A stretch of DNA of 64,000 bases, from NCBI RefSeq assembly GCF_036373705.1, contig NC_089856.1, positions 26,994,798-27,058,797 on the forward strand, read 5' to 3'. The notes beneath the pieces are model-generated. The model had not been told where the DNA came from and did not search any database. It was given only the letters and a program-made list of their open reading frames with translations. Origin of the DNA: Amia ocellicauda (lineage: Eukaryota > Chordata > Actinopteri > Amiiformes > Amiidae). The position numbers and the translations under genes are program-made. Shown here piece after piece: positions 48,960 to 60,935 of the stretch. Positions within the stretch are counted from its first letter, which is position 1; every line of letters begins with the position of its first letter.

Positions 48960-49250
48960 ACATGAGAAAGTTGACAAACGAGAGGAGACATTCAACCCAT
49001 TGTGCTAGTTCGTTGTCCATTAATAACCAAGTGATCCAAGTATCCTATCCAGTCTATTTTTGAATGTTCCCAAATTGTCACCTTCAACCACATCACTGGG
49101 GAGATTGTTCCAGATTGTGAAAACTCTGTGTGAAGAAGTGTCTCCTGTTATCTGTCTTGAATGCCTTGAAGCCCAATTTCCATTTGTTTTGGAGTCCATT
49201 AGAAACTAAGTGATCCAAGGGTCCTATCCAGTCTATTCTGTTCAGTCTGC
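48960..49250 (-). mobile_element. 3'-tail fragments of the CR1-like LINE, nested
   Basis: On the minus strand the sequence matches the LINE tail (aatggaaattgggcttcaag, a cagagttttcacaatctgga-like block and the ending in atgttcttat). A second, shorter copy of the tail (agtgatccaagggtcctatc) abuts at about 49,200, so two tails are joined head to tail or one copy carries a duplication. Confidence 0.75.
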
Positions 49251-52200
49251 CCTCAACAAAATATGGCTTTCCTAAAACAATTCCTGTCTCAAGTATCAAG
49301 TAATGGTGCACAGCAACAGTTAGTAATTATACTGAAAGCATCAAATACTCCCCATATCAAATATTGTTATTCTGCATGGACTCTGACTGCACCGGCTTCA
49401 CGTGCAATCTGCACCATTAACACTACAGATAATTATTCTATACTCAATGTCACACACTCATACATATTCCCAACCATGCCTTGTTTCATACTTCAGAAAA
49501 CTATTTAATTGCACTTTGAAAACAGCTTGTGTTGCTCAACTCACCTCTCAAATCCTCAGCTTGTGTAGTTATGGAAAATCGTGTCACATCCCCCCATCCG
49601 TTTCTTTTTTGGGCACCAGATTTCACTTTTCGTAATGGCATCTTGTCAGCCAACAATTGCAGGGCAGTTTGCCATCTTCACCTTTCAATGTTACATTTAA
49701 TTTTCCCTCATTTTTGGACAAAACACCAAATCTGCATTACTGGCATATTTTCTGCTTTCCACTCAAGCTGCAATTCTATAACACACGTTTGGCAAAACAC
49801 AATTCTCTACATTTGGAATAACATTCACAATGAAAATCTCTTGTGTGCAAATTAAAAGGAACAGTTATCTAAGCTCCATTGACAATTGACCACATTCATT
49901 CTTCATGTGCAAACACTAGTGATGGGGGAATTGAAGCTTTCCGTAGCATTGAACCATTTGAAGCTATATTGTACCTAAAAAAAAAAAAAATGCACTTCTT
50001 CGAAGCACTTGATACATGCACTCCATAGTGATATCAGCTAGTAAATACATGGTATTGCAACTGCATCATTCGAAAGTCAAGACTCCTCGAGCGAAGCAAT
50101 ATACAAATGATCCCATCGTCATCTTTGACCTTTAGTTCAATAAAGTGTGTCGCCACCTAGTGCATGTAGACAACTACGCCACCCCCTTTATATCTGAAGG
50201 AGAGAGGGACACCTAAATTCAAAGATGCATATAAATATCCCAGCAAACAGGGTTCAATTAAAGATTTAGTCAAGGCATGGTGCAATCTACCACCAAGCAC
50301 TGGGAAAAGGACAGAGCCACTACATGCAATTATATAAAGGAAACCTACATAAAACATGCATTTAAATTAGAACCGTATACTGATTATCGTGTCCAAAATA
50401 CAACTCAAAGCAAACCAACGTGACTCTATCCTCCTCACAGTGATCAGAGGTAGACAAATGTCACCTTAGAACTTCGTAATAAAGCTATTAGAAGTATGCA
50501 CATGAAATCAGTCAAGGCAATTGTAAAACGATCTATAAAAAGTAGTCGAAGCAATGATAACACTAAATCAGAAACAGTGGAGGGGCTTTCTTCCTCTACA
50601 AAAGAAAAAAAACAAGAATTAAAAAGCATCTCCACAATCACATTATTACCTAAAGACAAAGGTCATAATACCTCAGGCGAACTGCAGGTTACAATAAAGA
50701 TAAAACAATTCACAGAATTAACACCCACACATACTTCTTAACTATGTTTGTTACCTCAGGTGAGTCCTTCAGTGTTTTCCCCCACTGCTTGCCCTACAAG
50801 TACCAAAATAAAAGTTAAAATCCACAATTCAACAATTAAAATTCCAGGAAACAGGCTCTGTTTCAATCGAGACTGTAGGTCTTTACGGATATATTTAGTG
50901 CATTAGTGGCTCATTAAAGCCATCAATTAAGATCACAGTAGCACCCGCTACAAGAGGTTATGTGAAACAAATATGTCGATGTGTACCTGTCCACACATAT
51001 TCAGTCATAATTCTCACTTTGTCACTAAGATCTAAGTAACGTTAGGCAAACGTTAATCTCATTCAATAATATAGAGACTGGATGTTAAACTTATAGTAGG
51101 CAGTCACTTGTATGTGATGATTGTCGTATGTCAGATAAACAGCGACATCAGATCAATGCAATTAACTTCAAGTGTAGTCTACATTTTAAATAGACTAAAT
51201 ATAGTATACATTTATATGTATTTCCTATTTATTTATCGAGGGATGTGGTTGTGTAATGTAGTGGGAAAATTTACTTTTATTATTTTTCTGTATATTATTT
51301 CTATATTACCAATTGTTTCATGTTTTTATAGTATTCATTGTTTCAGTTTTGTCTATGCAGCATTCATTTGTTTTTATTAACTCCTTTGTGGGAGCTTGTT
51401 GTTTTGCTAAAACATTTTTGATCTGTAGCTTCTTGCCAAACTAAGGAAGCTACAGACATCAACCAGGGTCATGTAGCCCTGGCTACGCCTTCAGGTTCAT
51501 TGTTTCTTGAATTGTATACAGTTATTGTCTTTTGAATACTTAATCAACGACTATTGATATGCATATAGTAACTTGAGCTTCTCCTCCCAGATGTCTCCAC
51601 AACTCCTCAACATGTCTTCAAAGTGTACAGAACTGAATTTCCCCTGACAGTGAAGAGGTTGAAGAACTCTGTTCTTGCCAAAGACCTGTTACACTGCAGT
51701 ATCTAAGTTCGCCACTTGATGGAAGTGTAAAACAACAAAACAATATAGTACTATGTACAGACATATCTGAACACTATCAGTCACATACTTACAAGTCACC
51801 ACAATCAATGTCTGCTCTTTCTCAGATGAGTATTCTTGCAGACAATCAGGCAGTTTACCTTCTTAATGGGAGAACAAAAAATAAATAAAACATGTTTGTG
51901 TAATAACCAGAATATATCAATAATATCAATGCCAAAATGCACAGTGGTAAAAATCAAGACATTACAGCACAGGACAAATTGCAGTTTTTATAAACAGTAC
52001 ATGATACACAACATATAACATATCATATTTTTCCTGTAACAAGTAAAGTAATTACCACATTCATAGTGAAGTCTTTTCTTGAGTATCCGAAGACCTACAA
52101 AATGACAAAGAGCCACTTGAGAGTAAAATTAAACAATCATCAATACTCCAAAGTTGCCCAGCTACTGCTAGCTTTTGTGGTGGTGTATGTATCCATTTTC

Positions 52201-53329
52201 ATTATAATTTTAAACCAGACACTTTGACTCAAAATATGCCTCTCAGTTCACTACAGTTTATACCACCAGCAGATCTACTCATCTAAATACAATTTAAACA
52301 ATGGAAGGTTCCTAGATTTAAAGAACAAACTCAGCAGTGAAGGAGAAGCTGCGTCAGAGCATTTTGCTGCTTCCTGATGTCTTCCACTTGGCATCTAGAC
52401 CATCCCCGCAGTTAACGAATTCCTACCTGCAAGCATTTTACTCTTTTATAGATTTTTTGTTATTTCTTATTTTAATAACTGTAAGCTACCATATAGGCTA
52501 CCCTTCACTTTACAAGTCTGTATGGAAATCCGAGACCCATGAATATCTGCGATGCCATTAGACTATTGTTATAGCTATTGTGACATACTGTCCAAGTCAA
52601 AAACGTTGATGACTATATGACAAATAAATAGTTTTTTTTTTTTATTAGTAGCCCTTTAGCCAATACATTTAACAGCATTACTATTATGAACAATGTGAGA
52701 TGGCCAGGGTAAGGTCAACACTCCGTAACCAGAAGTTATTTTATTTGCAAATTGGATTTCACCAAAACAATTCTGAACTGATGGCCTGTACAACGCTTTA
52801 CACTTTTATTTTTAATGTTTTAACAGCCAATACAGAAAGTTGAATGCGTGAGCTATTAGTTTAGAAAACACACAAAATTATCGTGAACGTGTTTTTCTTC
52901 CTCCTATAATTTGGAATTTCCCAATCTCTTAAAAATGAAGAACATTTCATATTTGTTGTTTAAATATCATGTGACGTTGAAACTCTGTCTCGTCAGTGCC
53001 GCGTCTTCAGTATGAGATTGCAGATTCCCCTTGTGGTGACGTTGAGGTGATGTCACAGATTTGTATCCACTTCCGCGAATTAATGTACACAACTACTGTA
53101 CTATGTATTTCAAGGTGTTATATAGAGCTATTAAAGGACACATATACATATCCGTGCACAAACATTCACATTCCTCTATTATCATTGTCTATAATCATCA
53201 TATTTTAATTAAAAATGTAAAATATGCAAGTCCGTTGATCTTACTCGTTAGAATAATTTGTCGTTTTTTTTATATAACTGTGTCCTAAATTATGAATTTA
53301 ATATATAAAGTAGGCCTAATTGATTCTTT
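49251..53329. other. Gene-poor AT-rich DNA
   Basis: About 4 kb with no convincing exon. A plus-strand frame at 50496-50741 is lysine/serine-rich (KKQELKSISTITLLPKDKG) and may be a decayed retroelement, but no catalytic motif supports this. A hAT-like MITE lies at 49913. Minus-strand frames are short. Confidence 0.45.
49913..50165. mobile_element. Possible hAT-type MITE
   Basis: One end reads cactagtgatgggggaattg followed by aagctt motifs. The other end reads gtgtcgccacctagtg, so both ends carry cactag in inverted orientation. The internal cttcgaagcactt is typical of short palindromic hAT elements. Assigned by recollection of the motif, without a clear 8-bp duplication. Confidence 0.45.
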
Positions 53330-53830
53330 TTTACTTTTGCTCTGTCAAAATAGTCCCATATAGTTTCAATGATATCGAGATCTGGGCACTGAGAGGGCCA
53401 ATCTATGTATTGAAGGAGTCCCATCTTCCTCTTTCTTATATGTTTTCATTATTCCAGCTGTGTGTTTTGGTCATTATCTTGCTGAGGTTTAGACCAATAC
53501 ATCTTGCACTGCTGGGGATAGCATGCTGGATAAAAATGTGCTTGTATAACATACATTTTCATACATGTTCATACAGCACTTTAGGATATGCACCACCAAA
53601 CTTGAACTGAACCTCCTCCATGTTTAATTGTTGGCTTCAAACAAGGCTCTTTATAAGTTTGTTGTTTGTCATCTCACATGCTGTCTGCGATTAGATCCAA
53701 ATAAGTGAAACTTTGATTTGTCTGTCTAAGGCGCCTTTGACCATTGTTTCATAGTCCAATCTCTGTGTTCTTGATTAGCCCTTTGGTCTTGTTCCTCCTT
53801 TATTCTGCCAATTCTGTCGTCACTTAAATG
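53330..53830 (-). pseudogene. Old Tc1-like transposase C-terminal remnant
   Basis: On the minus strand, near 53345-53410, IDWPSQCPDLDIIETIWDYF corresponds to the [16 protein letters not shown] block with the catalytic glutamate. Upstream on that strand, stretches around 53450-53640 carry traces of the HDND region (ccaaaacacacagc). Heavily mutated, with no ends recognised. Confidence 0.6.
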
Positions 53831-54342
53831 CTTGTGTTGTTTCTGTTCCTTAAGGATATTATCTTCAGGTATTGCTTATCATTAATAAACAGAATTTAGG
53901 ATCTTCCAGTCCTGGATTTATCAATTACAGATGATGTTTCATGGTACGTGTTGATTATGCTTCTGATACCATACCTTAAAAATCAATTTATGCAAGCTAT
54001 TTCACTAAATGTTTTTCCTTTTTAGGCACTAAAACAATCTACTGACGTTTTTGCCATTTTACTGTAAATGAACAGTTACCCCAGATAAATCTGTATTCTG
54101 CAGTATGAGAAGTGTGCTTTTACCTATATGGATGTATAGAGAGGAACACCTGACAATGGGTCATCTATTAGATTTGATTGGTAAATATGATTTATTAGGT
54201 ACACTGTATAGCTGCTGCCCATGTATAGTTTATGTTGGGTTTTTGAAGATTCTGATCAATGTGAACTAAATATTGCTAAATGTCAAGGCTGGTTTATTCT
54301 TGACAGTTGGCTGTCTCTTACCATGCTGCAGAAAAATATACA

Positions 54343-54520
54343 CTACCGGTCAAAAGTTTTAGAACACCCCCATTTTTCCAGTTGTTATTGAAATTTAAGC
54401 AGTTCAAGTCCAGTGAATAACCTGAAATGGTACAAAAATAAGCAGTAAACTGCCAGAGGTTAAACAAAAAGTTTAGATTACCAAAAACTGAAAAATAATG
54501 AACATTTCAGAGTTATATAC
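54343..54520 (+). mobile_element. Left end of a Tc1-like element, truncated
   Basis: The segment cactaccggtcaaaagtttt, followed by agaacacccccatttttcca, is a known type of Tc1 terminal repeat in fishes. The next 150 bp (cagttcaagtccagtgaata, ccaaaaactgaaaaata) fit the untranslated part of such an element. No transposase follows, so only the end remains. Confidence 0.7.
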
Positions 54521-54937
54521 TGTGTTACTACACACTCTTAAGCATTATTTGGCAGTGTTATGCGCAACTCCTGTGCATAGAAGTTACACTGTATTCCTAC
54601 AATGCACACAAAGTTTGAAAGCTTTTTCTCTTGGCTGCCAGTTGCATTATCAAACACATCCGATTTACAGTTTCCGTGTCGCCTGCCCTCATTCAGAGCC
54701 TGAGTGGTAAACGTCTCATTCAGACGTCACAGATCACTCAGTTTCGATCGGATATCTTTGCAAATAGGCTTGTTTTGTTCAGAACAACCCAACGATGAAT
54801 TCAGTATGTATTATTTGATTTTATATCAAACACAGAGAAGTTCAGATCCAATTATGTAAAATCATTGTGTATTAGTACACTGTAAACAGACCCAGATGGC
54901 ACAGGATGTTGGGCCGACGTCGGCATATGGTTGGCAT

Positions 54938-57153
54938 CAGGGGTTAAATTGGAATTTGGAAGGTAAGGGAACTCTTGACCTAAAACGTGGGCAGAGGGTC
55001 AGCAGCTTACCTCAAAACAGCGGCGCATAGGAAGAGCAACTCCTTTCTCTACATGCCAAATAATCAGCAGACTGTCTTTTCAGAAGCCATTTTCTTACAT
55101 ACTTTGTTGGATCTCATGCTTTAAGTGGTGGCCCAACCAAAGAAATTAACAATTCTATATGATGATGCCATCCATCTAACACCAAGGACTCGTCCAATCT
55201 TTTTCAACTGAATGCCTAATTGTGAGGCTGCTGAATCCAGTTCTCTTTGATTTTTGGGGGACTGGTGATAAAGGGAATAACATTTGTGCATGCAACTAGT
55301 GAAATTATTAATTTCAGAGCAAACCTTTACAGCATCCCCAACAGACAGCTCAAGCCTATGACTGAAACAATGCCATCCATTTCAATTTTGTGAAAACTCC
55401 AGCCTTCCTCCCCAGCATTACTGAAGCTTCATCTGCACAAAGCCCAACCAGTTGGTTCAGAATTGTTAACTGCACATTTCAGATAAACAATGAAACATGA
55501 CATCTTGCTCAGAGATGTGGTCTCATCAATGAGAATGGTAATCTTAAACCTAGTAGATTTAATGCTGGCAGTCAAACAATTGAGCATTTCCTTTGAGATA
55601 AAGTAGATTATTTCCATACAAGAAACATTAGAATGGTGTACTCGCCCCACTGGTGCGCCATTTGACTTTTGCAAATCTACAAGATTTGGGTGGTCAGTAT
55701 AAGGCCTATTGTTTTAGGCGATGTAATAAGCTGTTCTAAACACACATTTAGTTGAAGCAATGGCTTCCTCTTGTGCCTTAAGGAAGCCTGCATCCAACAC
55801 TTTTTCTGACCTCTTTTGTATAATTTCGACTGCCAATTTATGGCTTTGTGAAATGTTGTGTTCATGTAACTATTTTCTTAATGAGTTGTTTCCACTTTGT
55901 GTTTCCATATGGACAAACTCTGCAGTTTTGCCATTGACTTGGGAAAGTGTACCTTAGTGATCCTGTTCTATGAGCACCAAGACATATGGCGTCTTTGCAA
56001 ACAGAGCAACCCCGCTTCTGGTTTGCTGTATACATAAATGGATAGGTTTTCTTGGGCAAATCATTTTCTGTGGCTTTGGAGCTTTGGCTTCTGTTCTGGG
56101 CTTTGGCACTGTTGCTGCTACTGTTCTGGGCTTTGGCGCTGCTGCTCTGACCTGTGGCACGGTTGCTGTTCTGGGCTGTGGCACTGTTGCTGCTACAGTT
56201 CTGGGCTGTTGCTATTTTGAGCAGCTGTTCATTCTAAAAGCAAATGCAAAGTTTATATTAGATATTAAACAAAACTACAGTAAAATAATAATAATAAAAA
56301 ATAATAATAATAATAATAATAATAGCAGTACAGGCCATACTGTATATTTGATATATCTCAAACTTATTTTCATGTTCTTGGTTTGTATTAATTTATTTAA
56401 TTGTTGTACAGTGTTATTGTATAGTAATAATACAAAATCACAACGAAATACCCTTGAAAATAATCAGTCAGCAAATTCCGCTTGGCTGTCCATCTCTGTA
56501 AGATACAGTAAGTTGGAATGATCAATTAGTTGGTCTGAATTAGCTAGTGTGGTACACTGATTGCAAGTTAAAGATAGGATTATCATATTTATTATTAAAA
56601 TTTTCTGTTCAACTGTCTGAATTAAATTCACTATCTTACATAGGCTACAGCAATGGACTTACTCACCAAGACACAAGCTATTGTTACGCCATGCAAACCA
56701 ACTAGCTAGCTAGCTCCATTTGAACATAATTTGATAAACAAACTTGGACATTATAAGGGGTAAATCATACATAAGATTATCGCACTTATTATAACAAGTT
56801 TGGACAGTAAACTTACCTCGCTAGCGCGGTTAAAATGAACTGAGTAGATTTAAAATGTGTCAGTTTGTGCATGCATGCTCTGCCTCTCGCATTCATTGGC
56901 GCTCGGGTTTCACACCGAGCTTTCTCCACTACTACCAGCGGGATGACTGGAACGCCCTCTAACAAAGATGAAACATGATTGGCTCTTAAATTGACAGCGA
57001 CAGCAAATGTGGTTCAGGCTGCAAGTAAAACTAAGCACAAGAGAGGCGGTTAAATCACGTTCTGTTTGTACTACATGGGTTGTTTTTTCCCTCCTCCGAC
57101 ATAGAGAGTCCCGGAGCGCCGTTCTGGTCTGTTCCGCCCCAATTTAACCCCTG
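54938..57153 (-). mobile_element. hAT transposon, 2.2 kb, with TIR and 8-bp target-site duplication
   Basis: Perfect 15-bp terminal inverted repeats (CAGGGGTTAAATTGG, 54938-54952 and 57139-57153) flank a 2,216-bp element. On either side stands an 8-bp duplication with one mismatch (gttggcat at 54930-54937, gttggctt at 57154-57161), the standard hAT target-site length. The minus strand holds remnants of the transposase (separate entry), and the promoter-side end is a CpG-containing region at about 56.85-57.13 kb. Confidence 0.9.
55429..56184 (-). pseudogene. hAT-type transposase remnant, KIAA1586-like
   Basis: The minus strand carries, in three shifting frames, an N-terminal stretch of tandem PKPRT-like units (about 56184-56080), a cysteine motif (RGCSVCKDA), a HKA...KLYKRGQKKCW...ASLRHKRK segment, and the block ITILIDETTSLSKMSCFIVY, which is the catalytic-aspartate block (LxDEST) of hAT transposases. 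The order and spacing resemble KIAA1586/C17orf113-type hAT-derived proteins. At least three frame changes occur between 56184 and 55429 and the C-terminal dimerisation region is not seen, so it is not functional as it stands. Confidence 0.7.
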
Positions 57154-57161
57154 GTTGGCTT

Positions 57162-57677
57162 GGTTGGGGGTGACGTAGAAGGGTGTTTGGCTTTTAGGTG
57201 GGTTAACATACCAGCTGTAGATCTGTGGTATATTAACTGCACTGTACATATTATACACTTAACAGTGTTTTAATTTACTTTGTCAAAGTATTTCCACGCA
57301 ATTCTCTGAGAGGAAGCCATTAGTCGCGTTCCTTTAGCGCCGCAGATTTCCGCAGATCTGCAGAATTGCACCGATCCCACTGTCGGAGTCGCGCCAGCTC
57401 TGTCATTGTCAGCCAATCACAGACAAGAAATTACAAATCCCACCTTCCTGTCAATCTTCATTACAGTTACATAGAGAGCCAATCAACCGTACAGCCTTTA
57501 AAATAAAATTATTATTATATTATTATTATTTTAACTATTGTTTAACGAATATTTTAATTTTCGACTATTCGGTCTCATCCATAATAATATATATTAAATA
57601 ACTAGTAAAATTGTATAAAATGGAAAGAGCGTTACTGTATCTTCTGTAACTATGTTGATTCAGGCTCAATCATACTA
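57162..57677. other. Short spacer with a CpG-containing patch
   Basis: Between the hAT element and the next element. A segment at 57310-57425 is CpG-richer (gtcgcgttcctttagcgccg) but no gene was recognised. Confidence 0.4.
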
Positions 57678-58859
57678 TGCCTCGGTTCCACTGGCTTATG
57701 CGTCCGTGCCGTGCCGGAGTCCCAGAGCTTTTTCTGTAAACCAGGCCGCTGTGGAGTCCGTCCCTGTGATGGAGGAGCTGCGACTGTGGGTTTGGTTTGT
57801 GTTTCGTTTTAAAAACAGAGACAGAGATCAACACTGCGAGCGACACAGCCTGACGTGGAGAGGACTTTTGTGTGCGTTTTATTCTTTGTGCTTTACATGA
57901 TTGTAAACAGCGTAATAAATACACGTTTCTGTTAAGAGATGTTAGGAAGAGCTAAACGTGTAGAGACATTATATGCAGACAAGCATTACGTTACTGTAAG
58001 AAAACTTTTCCATGTGCAACAATACTACTAAATAGCAAATATGTTTTGTTATTATTGTTGTCATCATTTGTGCTAGTATATATATGTATTTTAAACGGCA
58101 CAGCGTGACTCCCTTAACTTATTACCCTTTCTGCAGATTAAAATCAAACAATACATTTTGCCGAATTATTTATAATTTACTTATCAGACGTCCTTAACCA
58201 TGTAAATTACAGTTGAAACAAAATACACACGTTTCACGATTAATCATCCAGATACAATATACAATGGATGTATGGACGCCTTTATTAAACCAGTCCTTAA
58301 TGTTTTAGAGGGCAACCCAGATGTGCTGTATGTTTTTATTCATTAATTTAACTTGTAAATGGGCACGTTAACTAATCGTGTTCGCCTTCATACTGATTGT
58401 CTCTGCGGATTGTCCTGCACACCATTCACGAACGACAGCCTGAAACACCATCCAGTTGTTCATATAATATTAATAAAATTGGCTGCTACGATCCGATTAT
58501 TATCCTTCGGTTTATTTTTAACTCGTCAGGACACTGCACCGGTCCTGTGAAATCCACGTTTTTAATGCACTCGGATATTAACTGTAAGCAGTCATTGTTT
58601 CTGTACGTGGATTTCACTCCATGCTGCTAATAAAACTGCAATTTCTTCGTGATCGCACACAGCACTTGAGATTATATCTTCCGACACAATGTCTCTGATC
58701 TCTTCCCCGTGTCTACAAGTCCAGCACACACCTCCGCTGTTGAAAGCGAATCATTTCCTCAGTCGGTGACGGAGGCTTACAGCCACGTCTGACACCAGAT
58801 ATTCAACTGTCCACAAAACACGGACCCGTCCGGACGCGTCCGCCAGTGGAAACGGGGCA
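57678..58859. mobile_element. Non-autonomous DNA transposon, PIF/Harbinger-like ends
   Basis: The left end tgcctcggttccactggctt (57678) and the inverted right end tgccccgtttccactggcgg (58859, minus strand) match at 24 of 29 positions. The interior of about 1.18 kb has no transposase. Two opposite frames near 57.65-57.92 kb and 58.36-58.63 kb overlap the ends and have no recognisable domain. The end motif resembles PIF/Harbinger elements (recalled). The target duplication could not be fixed. Confidence 0.55.
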
Positions 58860-59262
58860 GTAGATGGAGTAAGAAAAGGTCCATGCATAGAGAGATTCCA
58901 ATGTAAATGGCCAAATAAAATTGTTAAAACTTACATGCAAACAAGTTTTAAACTATATTCATCCTTGGTAAACGTTAGGGTTTTAAAAAATAAATAAATG
59001 GTAATATTAAATATGAACGTGTGGGACATGCGGGGAGTGGGGGGGATAGCTGCAGGCTGTGACCCAAATGTTTCTGGGGTGGCGCCACACAGAACCACTG
59101 CCCTAAACCACCTGTTCAACAAAACTTTGACTTAAGCAAGGTAATTGTTTTTTATTCAATGCCAATGTAATTAAATTACGTCTACTCCACATAACAAACA
59201 GCATTAACAACAAAAGTACCACCATTCAAAGTGACAAAACAATTTAATTTCTTGTCTTGCAG
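58860..59262. other. Spacer before the lipocalin relic
   Basis: No exon seen. A segment at 59035-59105 (ggtggcgccacacagaacca) looks like the end of a further hAT-like MITE but lacks a partner. Confidence 0.35.
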
Positions 59263-59805
59263 TATATTGGCAGTTGGTATGAGGTTGAGAGACTAACCAG
59301 CTATTTTTGAAAAGGGAAAGTGTAACAAAGCCACTTACTCTGCAGAGTGATAAGAGTGTCAGGGTTGTGAATGAAGAAATACTGTAAGTGTTCACCATTA
59401 TTCATCTTTCTTTAAAATGCAAATCTGAAATTAACGATAGTGGTCGGACTTAACCAAATGTAGGTATATAGCCTATTTATGTATGTGTGTATTATACCTG
59501 AGAAACATGAGTAAATATTGCTGGACGCGTTAAAATAAAGTAATGCAGATGGATAGGCATACAGATTACATTACAGTGCTTTGGAGATGGATATGCAGAT
59601 AAGCAGCCCAATGAAAAGGAATAGTGTTACTAGAAATATACACCTTTTCCACATTTATTTGTATGTATCTCATTAATAGGTCTGATGGTAAACTGAGTGA
59701 CATTGTGGGAACTGCGAAAGTGAAGAATGCAGCAGAACCAGCCAAACTGGCAGTGATCTTCTTTCAATGAAACTCTACCTCAGTGCCCAACTCACCTGGT
59801 ATGGC
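59263..59805 (+). pseudogene. Apolipoprotein D-like lipocalin, two exons, frameshifted
   Basis: The first block (59263-59383) has an AG acceptor and a GTAAGT donor. It encodes YIGSWYEVERLTSY then, after a shift, EKGKCNKATYS and, after a second shift, LQSDKSVRVVNEEI. The GxWYE motif is the lipocalin signature, and the order YxGxWYExE...FExGxCxxAxYS...V.NxE fits apolipoprotein D. The second block (59680 to about 59800, AG acceptor, GTATGG donor) encodes SDGKLSDIVGTAKV and AEPAKLAVIFF, the next ApoD segment (SEPAKLxVxFF). Lipocalins carry small hydrophobic ligands. Two indels and an in-frame TGA make this copy non-coding unless the assembly is wrong. Other exons not found. Confidence 0.6.
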
Positions 59806-60353
59806 AATGCTAGATTTGATTAAGTGTTTACACACATGTCCTAGTTTACAATTTAGCACAGTAAACGTCTTTGAAGTCGGCGAGACTAATTGCAGCAGCA
59901 CAGTACAACTAGAAATAGTGAGCCGATTTCGTTTTCCAAAAATATAGAACAAAAAGGCTAGATTAATACAGAACCATTTTGCCCTAAAATTAATACATTC
60001 TCTTTCAAAAATTATATTTCAGTGGTTGGTTTACTTATTTGTAAGTATGCTGGGGTTGTTCTCTTATCGATTCATGAATTCCTCATTCAAACATTTATAA
60101 TCCATCTCTCAACATGTTACTTTTGCCAACTCTTTTGCCCTTCAAATATTTAATATTAATTTTGCCTGATCATGTACCTTTATTGGGACAGCTTACAATG
60201 TAAATATTCAATTTGCTCTGAAAAGTATAACCTTAAATATCAACAAAAATGTATATGATACTATGCATATATTAATAACACAATGTGGTTGGTAGCTCTA
60301 AAATACTGTATTTGTTTATAAGGGGGTGACTCTGGTTAATAATATATCCTGAG
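59806..60353. other. Non-coding DNA after the lipocalin relic
   Basis: AT-rich, no further lipocalin exon recognised. Confidence 0.4.
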
Positions 60354-60935
60354 GCCTTGCAGGCTGGTATGTAATGGTGTCGATCTGCCTGGCAGGCTGG
60401 TACATAGTGTTGTAGATTTGCCTGGCAGGCTGGTATATAGTGGTGTATATGTACTTGGCAGGCTGGTATATAGTGGTGTAGAGCTGCCTGGAAGGCTGGT
60501 ATGTAGAGCTGGTTAGATGTGCCTGGCAGGCTAATATATAATGGTGTTGAATGTGCCTGGCAGGCTGGTATTGTCATTGAATTGTAATTGCTTCACCCTT
60601 CCTCAACTTCATGTCCTATTATTCAATTAACATTCCACAACACCATGTGCACTTATTTGTCCTGTCTTCTTCCCGTTTCGTTCAGCATCTCCACCACTGG
60701 TATCCTGCTTCCCTCTCCACTGCTTATACAGTGAGGGAAAAAAGTATTTGATCCCTTGCTGATTTTGTACGTTTGCCCACTAACAAAGAAATGATCAGTC
60801 TATAATTTTAATGGTAGGTGTATTTTAACAGTGAGAGACAGAATAACAACACAAAAATCCAGAAAAACACATTTCAAAAAAGTTATACATTGATTTGCAT
60901 GTTAATGAGGGAAATAAGTATTTGACCCCTTCGAC

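Noticed and set aside
50496-50741. Lysine/serine-rich plus-strand frame as a gene
   Set aside because: No domain, no splice borders, and AT-rich composition alone explains the residues.
58968-58985. Minus-strand AAACCCTAACG, similar to a telomerase RNA template
   Set aside because: It is a short match in an AT-rich context without a following pseudoknot-like or CR4/5-like region; such 9-mers occur by chance.
60354-60571. 33-bp array as coding repeat (minus strand 101 codons)
   Set aside because: Unit lengths vary (33-35 bp) so the frame is not kept between units, and there are no splice sites or flanking exons.
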